In this document: one piece after another, positions 1 to 11,869 of the stretch
Numbering within the stretch: the first letter of the stretch is position 1
Layout of the letters: every line of letters starts with the position of its first letter
From: Muscardinus avellanarius
Lineage: Eukaryota; Chordata; Mammalia; Rodentia; Gliridae
Assembly (NCBI GenBank): GCA_963383645.1
Contig: OY726557.1
Coordinates: 155,497,201 to 155,561,200 of the forward strand
Direction of reading: 5' to 3'
Length of the DNA stretch: 64,000 nucleotides
Notes under the pieces: model-generated
Seen by the model: the letters and a program-made list of their open reading frames with translations, nothing else
Database searches by the model: none
Told to the model about the DNA's origin: nothing
Position numbers and translations under genes: made by a program

Positions 1-72
1 ACAAGCAATGTGCAATTGCCCTCACCCCAGCTTCATTGTTTCTTGCTGACTTTACTTTCTTTCTTTTCTTTC

Positions 73-173
73 TTTTTTTTTTTTTTGAAGGGTATGTTTT
101 AGAACTTGGAATTGAAACCAGAGTGCCACACCTGCAAGGCATATGCTTGGCCTCTGAGTGACATCCCAGTTCC
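73..173 (-). mobile_element. ID SINE, minus strand
   Basis: Read on the minus strand this is an ID-type SINE: a tRNA-like body starting with ggaactgggatgtcactcag, a variable middle, then a B-box-like stretch (ctctggtttcaattcc) and a terminal A-run, seen as the T-run at 73-86 on the plus strand. It matches the better-preserved ID copy at 4213. Both pol III boxes are mutated, so it is an old, probably silent copy. Confidence 0.75.
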
Positions 174-187
174 TCTACTTTCTACTT

Positions 188-392
188 AGTTTATTTTTTT
201 TTTTTGGTACTTGGAATTGAGTACAGGGTATTCTACTTCTGATACACACCTTTTTTGTTTTTGTTTGTTTTTGTGTTTTTTATTTTGAAACATGGTTTTA
301 TTAAATAAATGAATCTGGCAACTTAAATATAGAACCTTACAATCATGTCACAGCCTCCCAATTACTGGGGTTACAGTTGTATGCTACCGCAT
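188..392 (-). mobile_element. B1-dID SINE, minus strand
   Basis: The plus strand shows a T-run, the reversed dID half (ggtacttggaattgagtac), a T-rich linker, and then the reversed B1 half with cagcctcccaattactgggg and a closing ccgca. This is the standard reverse layout of the dimeric SINE seen throughout the window. It is diverged and no target-site duplication is clear. Confidence 0.75.
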
Positions 393-700
393 TTTTCTTT
401 ATTCTTTCATTTTTCATATGGTTCATAACAATGATACGAAAATCATATGTTTTGTTGTGACATATTTGTACAGGCACTTTACATAATTTAGTCAATTTAT
501 TCCCTAATATATCCCCTTCTCTTTTCTTCCTTCCTCCTCCTAGTTCCCATCATCTACCCTACTGCTTCTATATTAATGAGATTCTTTATTCCTTTTTTTT
601 TTCTTTTCTCTGGCTTTCACATGTGAGACTAAACAGATTTTCTGGGTCTGGTTTATTTTACTTAACATGGGGTTTTCCCGGTTTCATCCATTTTCTCTGC
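393..700 (-). mobile_element. L1 3' end, minus strand
   Basis: On the minus strand, 640-700 reads as the end of L1 ORF2 (gaaaatggatgaaaccgg, then a cataagt-like stretch and the ccagac segment). It is followed by a purine-rich 3'UTR whose complement is the pyrimidine-rich 480-620 stretch. The copy is 5'-truncated near 700. It is diverged, and the exact 3' boundary against the SINE at 392 is uncertain. Confidence 0.55.
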
Positions 701-1937
701 CTTCCTTGTTCCATTCTTATTTCCTTCCACCAACCTTGGATTAATTTTCTCTAAAGCACCAACAGTGATTCAAACCCTGTGATGGATTCCTGTCTCACTC
801 ATGATGAAAGCAAAAGTTTATATCATGGCATAAAAGGTCTTAAATGTCTGACACTCATATTGCTCTTTATTCTGAATTTTCTGCCCGATTCTGCAATATT
901 GCAACAGTTGGCTTACTCAGTGCCACAGTAAACTTTAAAATTAGGATGACATTTTAAATTATCCCATATAAAAATAAAGGCCTGAAAATTTTACCTCTAT
1001 GTAAAATGTAATGAGACTAATTCTGTATCATAAGAAGAATAAAGCCATCTGAAAAGCAGGGTGTCCTGTAGAATCTACTGTTGCAGGAACAGAAAGCACA
1101 AATTCTCCAAGTCTCCCAAAAAAGAATGGTAGCTCAGATTTTTACACTTTTGTTCTGTTTCTCATGTGTGTTAGTTACTAAGGACACAAAAGTACATAAT
1201 AGTTGTTGAAGTTAGAGCTTACTAAAAAGGATACTCCATGAGAGAACTGCTGTTCCATCTGCTTATTCAACAAGTTACTTTATCACTATAAAACCAAAGA
1301 TAAAATATTGTCTAATATGATCAGTGGATTATGTCATAGGTTGCCCCCTGATGCTTTTCCTTGTGATCAGGCTGGACATAGAGATGAACTATTTTTATCT
1401 TCCTCAAAAATGTTTTTCCCAGATGCTGGAATTTTTGTCAGTAGGAAACCTAAACCTGTCCAGTTGCCAGTCTCTTTAGATATAGCTTCAGCTACAGAAA
1501 GCTTCATATTAAAGGTTATGCCCTGCCCAAGATACTATACATCCAGTTACCTATTGGGCTGAGGGATAATAACTCAGTCACTTAAGTTCAATGTGTGTGC
1601 CCCCTTTCCTATCAATTTTTCTACAGAATTCCACAGAGATTTAGCCAATGTTATTGTAAAGCCAGCATCACAGTTTAATTTCTCCCTCTGATCATTTCTT
1701 CTGTATACCTCAAACCAAAGTCTTGTGGAGTAGATTGAAAAATGAACCACAGATATTTCAAGTCAAATTCCTAGAACGAGTAAATGCTACCCTATTGGGG
1801 AAAGGATCAGTTGAGACTCTAAAACCCATCTCACTAAAAGTATTTACGTTTATTTCTTGTTGTAAGATTCTCCAAGGAAGTGATACCCATCTTAATAAAA
1901 AAAAATACCTGCTTGCTCCCCAACAATATATTAAGAA
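701..1937. other. No recognised feature
   Basis: AT-rich sequence without an open frame of convincing length, a repeat I recognise, or a microsatellite. A short open frame near 1308-1562 begins at TTG and has no family resemblance. It is treated as chance. Confidence 0.5.
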
Positions 1938-2312
1938 CTCGGATAGAACTGGAGAACATTATGCTAAGTGAGATTAGTCAGTCACAGAAAGTAAAAACAT
2001 GCATACTCTCCCTAATATTAGGAAGCCAGGGAGAAAAAGGGTCATAGAAGGAACTCTAGACAGAAGAAGATACCATAGATGAATAAATAGAGTGACCTAG
2101 CTGAGTGGGATAGGAAGGGGAAAGAGGGAAATTCCCTAGTATATATTTATAAACATATCAAAACCAATCACTAAGTCAAAATGAGAAGAAGGAAGGGGGA
2201 GGAGATGGGGCAGGAATTGGGGAAGGGCTAAATGAGTGATAAGCCTATGTATGCCTCTTCCATCTTGTACCCCAATAAGACGTATGACTACAATGAACCA
2301 ATAAAATAAAGA
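1938..2312 (+). mobile_element. L1 3' end (ORF2 tail and 3'UTR)
   Basis: Starts in the last codons of L1 ORF2 (ggagaacattatgctaagtg) and runs through the 3'UTR with its characteristic g-rich stretch (gaaggaagggggaggagatg). It continues through catcttgtaccccaataaga and ends in accaataaaataaag, which supplies the AATAAA signal. It is a 5'-truncated insertion of the L1 family whose 3' ends recur at 29146, 38025, 40750 and 42000. Confidence 0.85.
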
Positions 2313-2552
2313 ACCTTGGCATGGTGGTGCATGTCTGTAATCTTAGTCCTTGGGGGGGTTGAGACAGAAGAATTGAAGGTTTAAGACCAGTCATAGCAAT
2401 GTGAGGCCCTTAGCAATCTATTGAGGCACTGTTTCAAAATTCAGAGTTAAAAACAATAAAACAGCAATAGGGAGGCAACTCAGAGATAGTCACTGGTTTC
2501 TATCACTAGTTCCACAAAACAACAATAACAACAACAACGACCCCATAAAAAG
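2313..2552 (+). mobile_element. B1-dID SINE
   Basis: B1 half begins ggcatggtggtgcatgtctg and continues with gttgagacagaagaattgaa. The dID half (cagcaatagggaggcaactc) ends in a (CAA)-rich tail. It lies directly against the L1 tail at 2312, so it probably inserted at that A-rich site. Confidence 0.8.
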
Positions 2553-2868
2553 CAATATATGAAGAAATGGGTCCAATTGGAGCAAAGCAAAGACTCAAAT
2601 TTATGCATATGCAGTATGTCATGCAAAAATCCCCTTAAGGAAAGAATACATAGCAGATTTTACGAATGCTGTCAACCAATGTCTTTCATCTGTCAGCCTC
2701 TGTTAGACCTGCTTCAGATGCAGAAAGTCATTTTGCTTCAGAGTATGTCTTTCCTAGGCTGGACCACATTCACTGATTTATCAAGGCTGTGGCATGAATG
2801 ACTAACAAATGTACCTAATTTGAAGCAACCCTAATGGTTCACTTTAGCTCAAAATGTCCTTAAGACAT

Positions 2869-3115
2869 CAACAAAAATCTTTCTTTTTTCATTTTCTTTT
2901 CTTTCTTTTCTTTTTTTTTCAAGTAATAGTGATTGAACCCAGAGATCCTCTAACACTTAATACCCTAAACTCTCTTTTTATTTTTATTTTTCATTTTTGC
3001 TTGAGACAGAGTCTCCCTGAGCTTTCCCCAGTCTGGCATAAAAAATTCAGTCCTCCTGTCTCAGCCTCCTATGTACTGGGGTCACAGTTGTGTGCCACAC
3101 ATTCAGCTTCAACTG
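2869..3115 (-). mobile_element. B1-dID SINE, minus strand
   Basis: A pyrimidine/T-rich tail (2876-2921) is followed by the reversed dID half (gtgattgaacccagagatcc), a T-rich linker, and the reversed B1 half with tctcagcctcctatgtactg. It is flanked on the left by about 300 bp (2553-2868) and on the right by about 1.1 kb of unrecognised AT-rich sequence. Confidence 0.8.
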
Positions 3116-4198
3116 ATGTCTTATACAGTACTGAAACTTATCTTTACTTTAAATCAAATGTTGCTTTCTTCCTCTTTCTTTCACAGGTGATACCTCAAAA
3201 AAACTTATAATAAATATTCTTTACATTAAATTCTATCTCAGGACCTCCTTCCAAAAGAACTGTGTCTTCAAGAGACTGATAGCATGTATATATATAGTTG
3301 TGATGAGGATTTTAAACCCTGGACCATGGAAAAGTTGAACCAAATTTATAAATTTCCAATGTTTTATTTTTACTCTATCTACCTCCCATATTATGTCCAG
3401 GAAGGCAGGGGCCAGTGCTTACTTCCATTTTAGTATCTTGCATATAGTAAATATTTATTAAATATTAAGTGAAGTATGCACATTATAAATATTTGAGTAA
3501 ATATTCTCAAAATGGACCTCACCCATTAATATGGCCATCTTAAGATGATTTATAAAAATACAAGCTTTAATCACAGTAGACTACTTTAGATTTTCTCACT
3601 ATTTTTTCTTTCTTTCTGCCTCCCTTGTCTTATGGTTATAGTTATAATTGCAATGCTCATGGACACAAAGAAATCATGAGTAGGAGGGGATTGTTTAGAC
3701 TGGGGTCATGCTATTTCAGCATTAGATGTGGTTCACAGGGCTAAAAGCTTCTTTTCCTGACACCCAGACCATAATACAACTACTTCTGTCATTTTATGTA
3801 GAATATTTTTCTAAGCTACTTATTTTTCAGTCTTCATAACACAATAACCTGTGTGGGTTGAAAGTAAATTATTTCTGCTCATTTTACATTAGTCTTCTTT
3901 CTTTGTCTTAGTATAAATATAGGGGGACATTAAACATTTTTTTCATTACCAAACAGATATAACAATAGATAAAACTACCTCTGGAGACAAAACAAAGTGA
4001 AATTAAATCAAAAGTAAAAGTAGCTAATGGATTTGTATTTCAAAAGAATAGAAGCATTCTTTACAATCATTCAAACTGTATTTTTAAAATTTAAACATAT
4101 TTATATGTCTAGTGACTACACTTTCATCTCTAATTAGTGACAAAAGATGTTTATTTTGAAGAAAATAAATATCATTAAACAATGATACTGTTTTTTTT
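3116..4198. other. No recognised feature
   Basis: AT-rich sequence with no repeat I can name, no long open frame and no tandem structure. Confidence 0.5.
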
Positions 4199-4212
4199 AA
4201 AAGAGAATGATG

Positions 4213-4338
4213 GGGCCGGGATGTAGCTCAGTGGCAAAGCGCCTGCTTTGCAGGTGTGGCGCTCTGGGTTCGATCCCCGTTTCCAAAAAAGACAAAAAAA
4301 AAAAAGAACCCCTTAAAAAAATAAGATAAGAACAAATA
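4213..4338 (+). mobile_element. ID SINE with TSD and clean pol III boxes
   Basis: The body runs gggccgggatgtagctcagt to gatccccgtttcc. A likely A box is tagctcagtgg at 4224-4234 and the B box is ggttcgatccc at 4267-4277, matching the tRNA-type B consensus. An A-rich tail follows. A perfect 14-bp target-site duplication, aaaagagaatgatg, lies at 4199-4212 and 4339-4352. The exact TSD and intact B box mark it as young compared with other SINEs here. It is a SINE, not a tRNA gene: the body does not close into a full cloverleaf and carries an A-tail. Confidence 0.93.
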
Positions 4339-4659
4339 AAAAGAGAATGATGTTTGTATTGTTGTCATCCAGATTCATGTATCTCATGGCTGTTAGAAAC
4401 AAACTGTTTATCAGCAAAGAAGCAAAAATAATTTTGATGGTTATGTACATTATTATATATACACTAATGAGAATTAGATTATTATTATTTTAGACATTAT
4501 TATGTATATACTTTAGAACTATATATTAATTATTATTACTATTATTATACACTTTTCAAAGCCTGAACTTATATATTATATTAAGATATAGAATGACTCA
4601 TGAAAAGCTCAGTGTTGATACAGTTAAGTAATGATGGTTATAATTTCATCAGTAGGTAA

Positions 4660-4814
4660 GTTTGAGTGGTGCCCAGGACTAGTAGGATGTGGATAGAGAA
4701 GGTGGGTCCCTGGTGGCATAGCCTAGGTATTACAAATGAGTCTTCCTACCCTTGCTTGTGCGGCTCTGCTTCTGGCCTCCAAGCAGTGAGGAGCATTGCC
4801 CATGTGGTCTCGGA

Positions 4815-4875
<61 letters not shown>

Positions 4876-5003
4876 CCCTAGAATTATACAGACTGAACTT
4901 CAACTTTGATCTTTAAAAAAAATACTATAAGCAAATAAATTCTCCTTCCTTTGAGTTTAGTGCTTCAGTTAATTGGGATACAATAGTGAGAATTTTAAGA
5001 CAC
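4660..5003 (+). mobile_element. Possible MaLR-type LTR remnant
   Basis: The stretch contains a ggcctccaagcagtgaggag segment, a (CT)n expansion, an ataagcaaataaattctcct polyadenylation-like region and an ending ggatacaatagtgagaattt. The order (AATAAA-like stretch, cctcctttgag-like motif, then an ending resembling taacagtgagaa) recalls the 3' end of ERVL-MaLR LTRs. Divergence is high and I see no partner LTR or internal region. It could be unrelated unique sequence. Confidence 0.3.
4818..4873 (+). repeat. (CT)n microsatellite
   Basis: An uninterrupted CT dinucleotide tract of about 56 bp. It creates the serine/leucine run in a spurious open frame at 4666-4881. Confidence 0.98.
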
Positions 5004-5132
5004 TACTTATCTTCTTTTTATTCTGACAATTCCAACAGAGACCAACCAGTCTTGGCAAAGCATAAACACATAAGAGTTTAACCCTTCATCTTCTAGAAAT
5101 CAGGATAGTAAGTTTTTAAGAAAACAGTATTA

Positions 5133-5362
5133 CTTGGCAGGGTGGCATATACTTGTAATCCTAGTACTTGGGAGGCTGAGACAGGAGGATCACAGGTTTG
5201 CAGCAGCCTCAGATACTTAATGAGGCCCTCCACAACTTAGTGAGACTCTGTTTCAAAATAAAGAATAAAAAATAGAGCTAAGGGTGTAGCTTAGAGGTGG
5301 AATTCCCCTGGATTTAATATCCCAGTGTGACACACACACAAAACAACAACAACAACAACAAA
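5133..5362 (+). mobile_element. B1-dID SINE
   Basis: B1 half (ggcagggtggcatatacttg, then gaggctgagacaggaggatc), A-rich linker, dID half (gagctaagggtgtagcttag) and a tail of acacac plus (CAA)n. Confidence 0.85.
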
Positions 5363-6350
5363 AACAGTCTTAGAATTAAGACCAGGATGTTGGTATGAAA
5401 ACTGACATTTGAGAATTATGAATTTTGCTGAAGTTACTCTCTTTCTGTTAAGCTGACAGGTATACAAGTAGACAAGTATATGAGTAAACTGAGCTAAAAA
5501 TATTAATCAAGCCTTGATTCACCGACTGTGACCATATAGGCAAGAGCCAAAAATAGTGTTATCTTACCATTGTTCTGTTTTCCCAAAAAAGATGGTGCCA
5601 GGTGCAATTAAATAGGTAAACACACCTAGAGAAAATTGTCTCTCCATTGATAAACCTTGGACAAGATATCTCTTTAGAAATTTGAGGGTAAGTTAAAATA
5701 GAGAAAGGCACTGATTCAGAATAGACAGAAATATTTTTGCTAAGATCTTCTGATATAGTCTCTACAGAGGCACTGAAAAGTCCCTAAACGGAGCTTTCCT
5801 CCCTGATAAGGGCTGTTTGAGTAGAGGTGCCCACACTAAAAATCTGTATGACTGCAACTGGCTTAGAGAAAGTGGATCTTGAATAAAACTCTCCAGAAAT
5901 CAGAACTTACTACCTGATGCTCACATCTCCTTTGGGAAAAATAGTATTACCCCATGGAAGATTGTAATGAGTGAGTCCACACAGGATTTTCACATGGAGC
6001 TAGAGGCCTTACATTCTAGTAGCCAGAACAGATGCAATATATATTTCCATAACTCAACAGTTTAACATGATTAGCTGTATTTATCTTTGATGTTGACAGA
6101 GCAATGCTTTTGCAAATGATAACTTAGTCATCCAGAATTTTTCTGTTTAATGGCATTGTTATGACAATAATGTCACCTTTCAGGTCACTGTGGAAGGAAA
6201 GGGAGAAACATAAAAATATCACTCTGAATGACTTAGGTTTTGACTTAAAATGGCATTTATCTACTGATATATTATTTCTAAAAACCCTATTTTAATCCTG
6301 CAAACAAATATTAAGTGATTTTGGGTTACTTTTTCTCTGAATTCACAATA
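5363..6350. other. No recognised feature
   Basis: About 1 kb of AT-rich sequence with no repeat or coding signal that I can support. Confidence 0.5.
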
Positions 6351-6561
6351 AAAATAAAACAAAATTGTTTTTATTGGAAGTAAATGGTATACATTTAAAC
6401 TGTACTTGGTGCCCCCCCATTCCCACCCCACTCCCAACAATGAATACGCAGGGTAACCAAGCTATATTTGGCCTTCTTCTCTCCTAGCTTTCCATTCAAA
6501 CATTGCTGAGATTTCCCTTCCATTATCTGGAGTACCAGGTACTCCAGATCCCCAATGCTCC

Positions 6562-9500
6562 CTAGTTTGGACATATTAGAGGAAACATATGTCCTTTCTC
6601 TTTCTGTGTTTGGCTGATCTCACTTAACATAATGCTCTCCAGATATTTCCATCTTATCACAAATGACATGATTTTGGTCTTCTTTATAGCTGAATATAAC
6701 TCCACTGTGTGTATTTCCCATAATTTTGCAAATCATTCATCTGTTGATGGGGACCTAGGTTGTTTCCATATTTTGGCTATTACGAATTGTGCTGCTATGA
6801 ATATATGTATGTATGCATATGTTGCTGTAGTTCTCTGATTTCAACCCCTTTGGAAAAATACCCAGGAGTGGTTAAAGCGGGATCATATGGTGGATCTACT
6901 CCCAGTTTTCTAAGGAATCTCCACATAGATGTCCATAGTGGCTGAACTAATTTGCACTCCCACCAACAATGTAAAAGAGTTCCTCTTTCCCCACATCCTC
7001 ACCAGCATTTGTTGTTATTTGCTTTCTTTATGCTTGCCAATCTGACTGCAGTTAGATGGAATCTCAGCGTAGTTTTGATTTGCATCTCCCTGATGGCTAG
7101 TGATGTTGAATATTTTTTCATGAGTCTATTGGCCATTTGTATTTCTTCTTTTGTAACATGTCTATTCAATTAGATTGCCTATTTCTTCATTGGGTTGTTT
7201 GTTTTGCTAGTGTAGAGACTTCGAGCTCTTTGTATATTCTGGATATTAGCCCCCTATCGGAGTGGTGACTGGTAAAGATCTTCTCCCATTCTGTAGGCTT
7301 CCTCTTTAGGTTCCTGATGGTTTCCTTTGATGAGAAGAAACTTTTTAGTTTCATGCTATCCCACTTGTTAATTCTTGCTTTAATTTCCTGAGCTTTGGAG
7401 GTTTTGTTGAGAAAGTTACTGCCTGTGCCTATATGCTGTAGTGTTGAGCCTATGACCTCCTCTAATAACCTCACAGTTTCTAGACTAATTTCTAAGTCTT
7501 TGATCCATCTTGAGTTGATTCCCGTGCATGGTGAAAGGGAAGGGTTTAATTCCATCTTTCTACAAATTGATAGCCACTTTTCCCAGCACCATTTGTTGAA
7601 AAGGCTGTCTTTTCTCCAGCATATGAGTTTGGCCCCTTTGATAAAGATATTGACTATAGGTGTGTGGATTTGTTTCTGTATCTTTTATTCTGTTCCACTG
7701 GTCTGTATACCTGCTATTGTGCCAGTAACATTCTGTTTTAACTACTATTGCTCTATAGTATAATTTGAAGTTTGAGATTATGATGCCTCCTGTGTGATTC
7801 TTATTGCTGAGAATTGCTTTGGCTATTCTGGGTCTTTTCTTTCTCCATATAAAGTTTATGATTGATTTTTCTAGGTCTTTGAAGAATGTAATTGGTATTT
7901 TAATGGGAATTGCATTGAATCTATAAATCATTTTTGGCAGAATGGCCATTTTGATGATATTTATTCTGCCTGTCCATGAGCACGGAAGGTCTTTCCATCT
8001 TCCAAGGTCTTCTTCAATTTCTTTCTTTAATGTTTTATAGTTTTTGTTGTAGAGGTCTTTTGCATCTTTGGTTAGATTTATTCCTAGGTATTTTACTGGT
8101 TTTGAGGTTATAGTGAATGGAATTGATTGCTTTATTTCTTTCATTGTGGATTCATTGTTGGTGTAAAGAAAAGACACTGATTTCTTTAGGTTGATTTTGT
8201 ATCCTGCAACTTTGCTGAATTTGTTAATCAGCTCCAGAAGTCTTTTGGTTGAATTCTTAGGGGCTTCTAGATAAAGAATCATGTCATTTGCAAATAAGGA
8301 TAATTTTAATTCCTCTCTTCCTATTTGAATTCCTTTGATGTCTTTTTCTTGTCTTATTGCTTCTGCAAGATTCCCAAGGACTATATTGAAAAGGAGCGGT
8401 TATAGTGGGCATCCTTGTCTTGTTCCTGATTTTAGGGAAATTTCTTGCAGTTTTTCCCCATTAAATATAATGTTGGCTTTGGGTTTGTTGTATATTGCCT
8501 TAATGATGCTGAGGTATGTTTCTTGTATTCCAATTTTCTGCAGTGTTTTATCATAAATGGGTGTTGGATTTTGTCAAATGCATTTTCAGCATCTATTGCT
8601 ATGATATGGGTTTTTTTGTTCTTGATTCTATTTATGCGATGAATGACATATATTGATTTGTCTATGTTTAACCAGCTTTGTTTTTCTGGGATGAAACCAA
8701 CTTGTTCATGGTGTATTATTCTCTTGATATGATTTTGAATGCATATGGCTAGTATTTTGTTTAGAATTTTTGCATCTATGTTCATTAAGGGTATTGGTCT
8801 GTAGTTTCTCTTTCTTGAGATATCTTTATTTGGTTTGGGGATTAATGTAATACTGGTTTCGTAGAAGGAATTTGGGAGAGTTCTATCTTTCAATTTCCTG
8901 GAACAAGTTATGAAGTTCTTTACTGAAGGCTTTGTAGGATTCAGCTGGAAACCCATCTGGGCCTGGAATTTTTTTTGATGGAAGGATTTTTATTGCCATT
9001 TCTCTTTCTTTGTTTGCTATTGGTTGGTTTAGGCTTGCTATGTCCTCTTCTTTCAGATTAGGTAGGCTAACTGTGCTTAAGAATCTATCAGTTTCTTCCA
9101 TGTTTTCTTGTCTATTGGAGTATAAATTTTTAAAATAGTTTCTGATAATTCTTTGAATTTCTCCACTATCTGTGTTGATGTCTCCTTTTTCATTTCTGAT
9201 TTTAATCATTTGAGTTGATTCTCTTTTACTTTTGGTTAGGTTGGCCAGGGGTTTATCAATTCTATTAATATTTTCAAAGAACCAGCTTTTTGTTTTGTTG
9301 ATTCTTTGAATTTTGTTTCTCTATTTCATTTATTTCTTCTAAGATTTTAATAATTTCCTGTCTTCTGCTGGCTTTGGGATTAGACTGTTGCTGTCTTTTT
9401 AGGTCCTTGAGTTGTGTCAGTAGGATCTGTACTTGGTGATTCTCTGTCTTTATTATGTGGGCACTCAATGGTATAAACTTTCCTCTTAATACTGCCCTCA

Positions 9501-9656
9501 TAGTGTCCCATAGATTTTGGTAAGTTGTGTCTCTGTTTTCATTTATTTCCAGAAATTTCTTTATTTCCTAATTTTCACTCTTACCCATTCATCATTCAAT
9601 AGTGTATCATTCAATCTCCATGTATTTGCATAGTTTCTTTTGAATTTCCTGTTATT
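6562..9656 (-). pseudogene. L1 ORF2 remnant (RT and C-terminal domain)
   Basis: Open stretches on the minus strand at 9501-9274, 9209-8883, 8956-8432, 8282-7560 and 7555-7187 give, in order, the endonuclease-RT linker, RT fingers ([19 protein letters not shown]), palm and C-terminal domain. The frame is broken by stops and shifts. The palm motif after GCPL has a stop at 8400-8402. The catalytic FADD box reads FAND (N at 8286-8288, D at 8283-8285), so one metal-binding aspartate is gone. ORF2 ends at the stop 6562-6564. No active reverse transcriptase can be made. Confidence 0.9.
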
Positions 9657-10109
9657 GCACGGTTAGCAGGTCCGCTTCTGGGTCCCTGAAGTTCTCCAGG
9701 TGCCTCTGCGGGGACTACTTCTGGTGGGCAAACGGTGCCACTCAGGAGCTTCAGTGAGCTTACAATTTAGGATGTTGGAGCTCTATGGCCACTTTCAGAC
9801 TCTAGCAACAATCTCGGATTGCCAAGGTCCCAAAAGATCTGTTTGGTCCAGAGGCCCAGCAGCCGCCTGTTACTGCAGCCCGGAGGCTTCCTGAGTGTTC
9901 AGCTCACTTTCTGCTTTCTTTGTGTGCTACAGTGAATCTTGCAGTTCAGAGTTATTGGGTTTCTTCTGCCATAGTCCCCGAGTCTGTTTTGGGTCGTACG
10001 CTGAGTTTAATTTTCTTTATTAAGATGCTGTGTTCTCAGTAGTTGAACTTATTTTGCTTCAGATATTGAGATATGCTGCATCTCTCCATTGCCATTTTCT
10101 CCTCCCCAA
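9657..10109 (-). promoter_or_regulatory. L1 5'UTR-like block, minus strand
   Basis: Relatively GC-rich compared with its surroundings. In sense orientation it starts with a ggggaggagaaaatggc motif, typical of the start of mammalian L1 5'UTRs, immediately inside the TSD. It has no coding resemblance to ORF1. L1 5'UTRs carry an internal pol II promoter, so this block may once have had promoter activity. That role is inferred from position, not from recognised binding sites. Confidence 0.65.
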
Positions 10110-10125
10110 AAAATAAAACAAAATT

Positions 10126-10435
10126 TAATAAAATATAGCACTGATGCTACAACACACTATGAGTTTGTTTTCTAATCTTTAAAGTCTGTGGCAATGCTTC
10201 ATACTATGACTTTAAAGAGTAAATTACTTATAAGCTGATTGATACTAAATCTAGGATATAATAAGCTGCCAATAAGTAATATATATCTTTATTCATATTA
10301 CCTTATGTTAATATTAATATTATTGTTTGTTAATAATTTATATTAATATTATTAATATTTTCAGATGTTCTTGCCAATTACCTTTGTAAAATATCGAGAA
10401 CTGCAAAAGGTGCTATTATTATAAACTATGACAAA
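10126..10435. other. AT-rich, no recognised feature
   Basis: Contains alternating ttaatatta blocks near 10308-10360 and nothing else I recognise. Confidence 0.5.
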
Positions 10436-10650
10436 GCCGGGCTTGGTGGCACACACTTGTAATCTCAGCATCTGGGAGGCCAAAACAGGAGGATTGCAGT
10501 TCGCAGACGTCTCAGCTACTTAGCGAGGCCTTTTGCAACTCAGTAAGACCCTGATTCAAAATAAAGTATAAAAACTAGGGCTGGGAGTATAATTCGGAGG
10601 TAGAATGCCCCTGGGTTCCATTCCCAGTCCCACAGACACACACACAAAAA
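10436..10650 (+). mobile_element. B1-dID SINE
   Basis: B1 half (gccgggcttggtggcacaca), linker, dID half (gggctgggagtataattcgg, tgcccctgggttccattccc) and an ACA-rich tail. The open frame read across it on the minus strand is an artefact of the repeat. Confidence 0.88.
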
Positions 10651-11185
10651 TGACATCAAATATTCTCCAGATCCACTGAGTAGATAGCAATAAAATACAA
10701 AAAGTAATAAAAGTAAAAGCACAGCCATTTCAAGAAGAAATATTAAATAATAAAATTTATATATTTATTGAACAAAATATTAAGATAATATGGGCCACAA
10801 GAAATTATATAACAAAACATAAAATAATCAAGATGTCAAAATTCAGAAAAATTTATTTGAAACAATAAAAGTAATCATCCTTTTAGTATCCATCTTCATT
10901 AGAACCTTTGCTTGTAAAAAGGACGAGAGATTGACATATATGCTATTGAGAATTGAGTTGAGTCTAACCATTAATCCAGCTGGACATTAAAGATAACAAG
11001 TCACTTAAAAAGACATTTTTCTCCTTGATGGATTAGAGGTTCATTTATGAATAGCATGTAAAACAAGTATTTCACAGAGAAGTCCTAACAAAAAATGTTC
11101 AATTACTGAGGGTAATGTTTAGGTGAATGAGAAAAAAAGTTGAAACTAATATAGAGATGAAGAAATAAGAACAATTTTTGGAGTT
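10651..11185. other. No recognised feature
   Basis: AT-rich sequence without a recognised repeat, coding region or tandem structure. Confidence 0.5.
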
Positions 11186-11660
11186 TGTATACTCTTCTGT
11201 TGCCTGCGCCATTGAAATCATATCCAAGAAATCACTGCCAATTTCAAAGTTGTGAGGTTTTATAACCCAGATTTTCTTCTAAAAGTTTATAGTATTAAGA
11301 TTTATATTTAGGTCTTTTATCTATTTCGAGTTAATATTTGTATATGTGTTAGGTAAGGGTCCAATTTTATTCTTTTTCATGTAATTATTATTTTTCAAAA
11401 ATATTTAGTTAAAAGATTATTATTTCCTCCACCAAATGTTCGTGGAAACCTTGTCAAAAATAACTTGACAATATATGGAAGAATTTATCTCTAAGCTTTT
11501 ATTTAACTTCAATAGTTTATATATCTGCCTTTAGAACAGTACTACACTGTTTCAATTATTGTAGCTTTATATGGTTTGAAATCAGAAAATATACATCTTC
11601 TAGCTTTGTTCTTCTTCGAGATTGTTTTGGGTATCTAGAGTCCACATTCCATATCAGGAT
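11186..11660 (-). mobile_element. Ancient L1 ORF2 fragment, minus strand
   Basis: On the minus strand this follows ORF2 downstream of the RT domain in the usual order: a segment matching the region before the ttactgtagctttata-like block, then the ttgacaaggtttccacgaac stretch and the gatgtaaatcc-like tail. It is much more diverged than the L1 at 6367-10109, so it belongs to an older L1 subfamily. Neither end of the element is present. Confidence 0.65.
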
Positions 11661-11869
11661 AGATTTTTTTCTGAAAAATAAATAAATAAATAAATGTATG
11701 ATAGCTTCACCTAAAAAAAAAAGAAAAGAAAAAAATATTCTCTGGTAAGAAAGAAAGCAAAAAGAAATATTGAACTGTTATCTTTTAGTCATCAAAAGCT
11801 TGGTATCAGACAAATGAAACTGTTTTGTGAGATTATCATTGTTAATATTGGATAAATTGCTATAAAACT

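Larger units (their letters stand above)
6367..10109 (-). mobile_element. L1 with internal deletion, 5'UTR fused to ORF2
   Basis: A single insertion on the minus strand bounded by a 16-bp perfect TSD (aaaataaaacaaaatt at 6351-6366 and 10110-10125). In the L1 sense direction it consists of a 5'UTR-like block (10109 to 9657, starting ggggaggagaaaatggcaat), ORF2 from the end of the endonuclease domain onward (9656 to 6562), and a 3'UTR (6561 to 6367) ending in a short ccaataaaaac tail. ORF1 and about the first third of ORF2 are absent. Because one TSD encloses the whole unit, the deletion was probably already present in the RNA that inserted, as in spliced L1 retrocopies. It cannot move on its own. 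Confidence 0.85.

Noticed and set aside
4213..4284. A tRNA-Ala gene
   Set aside because: The pol III boxes are tRNA-like, but the body does not fold into a complete cloverleaf and it has an A-tail and TSD. It is an ID SINE.
9700..9894. Short open frame in the GC-rich block next to the L1
   Set aside because: It lies in the L1 5'UTR on the opposite strand and has no family resemblance.
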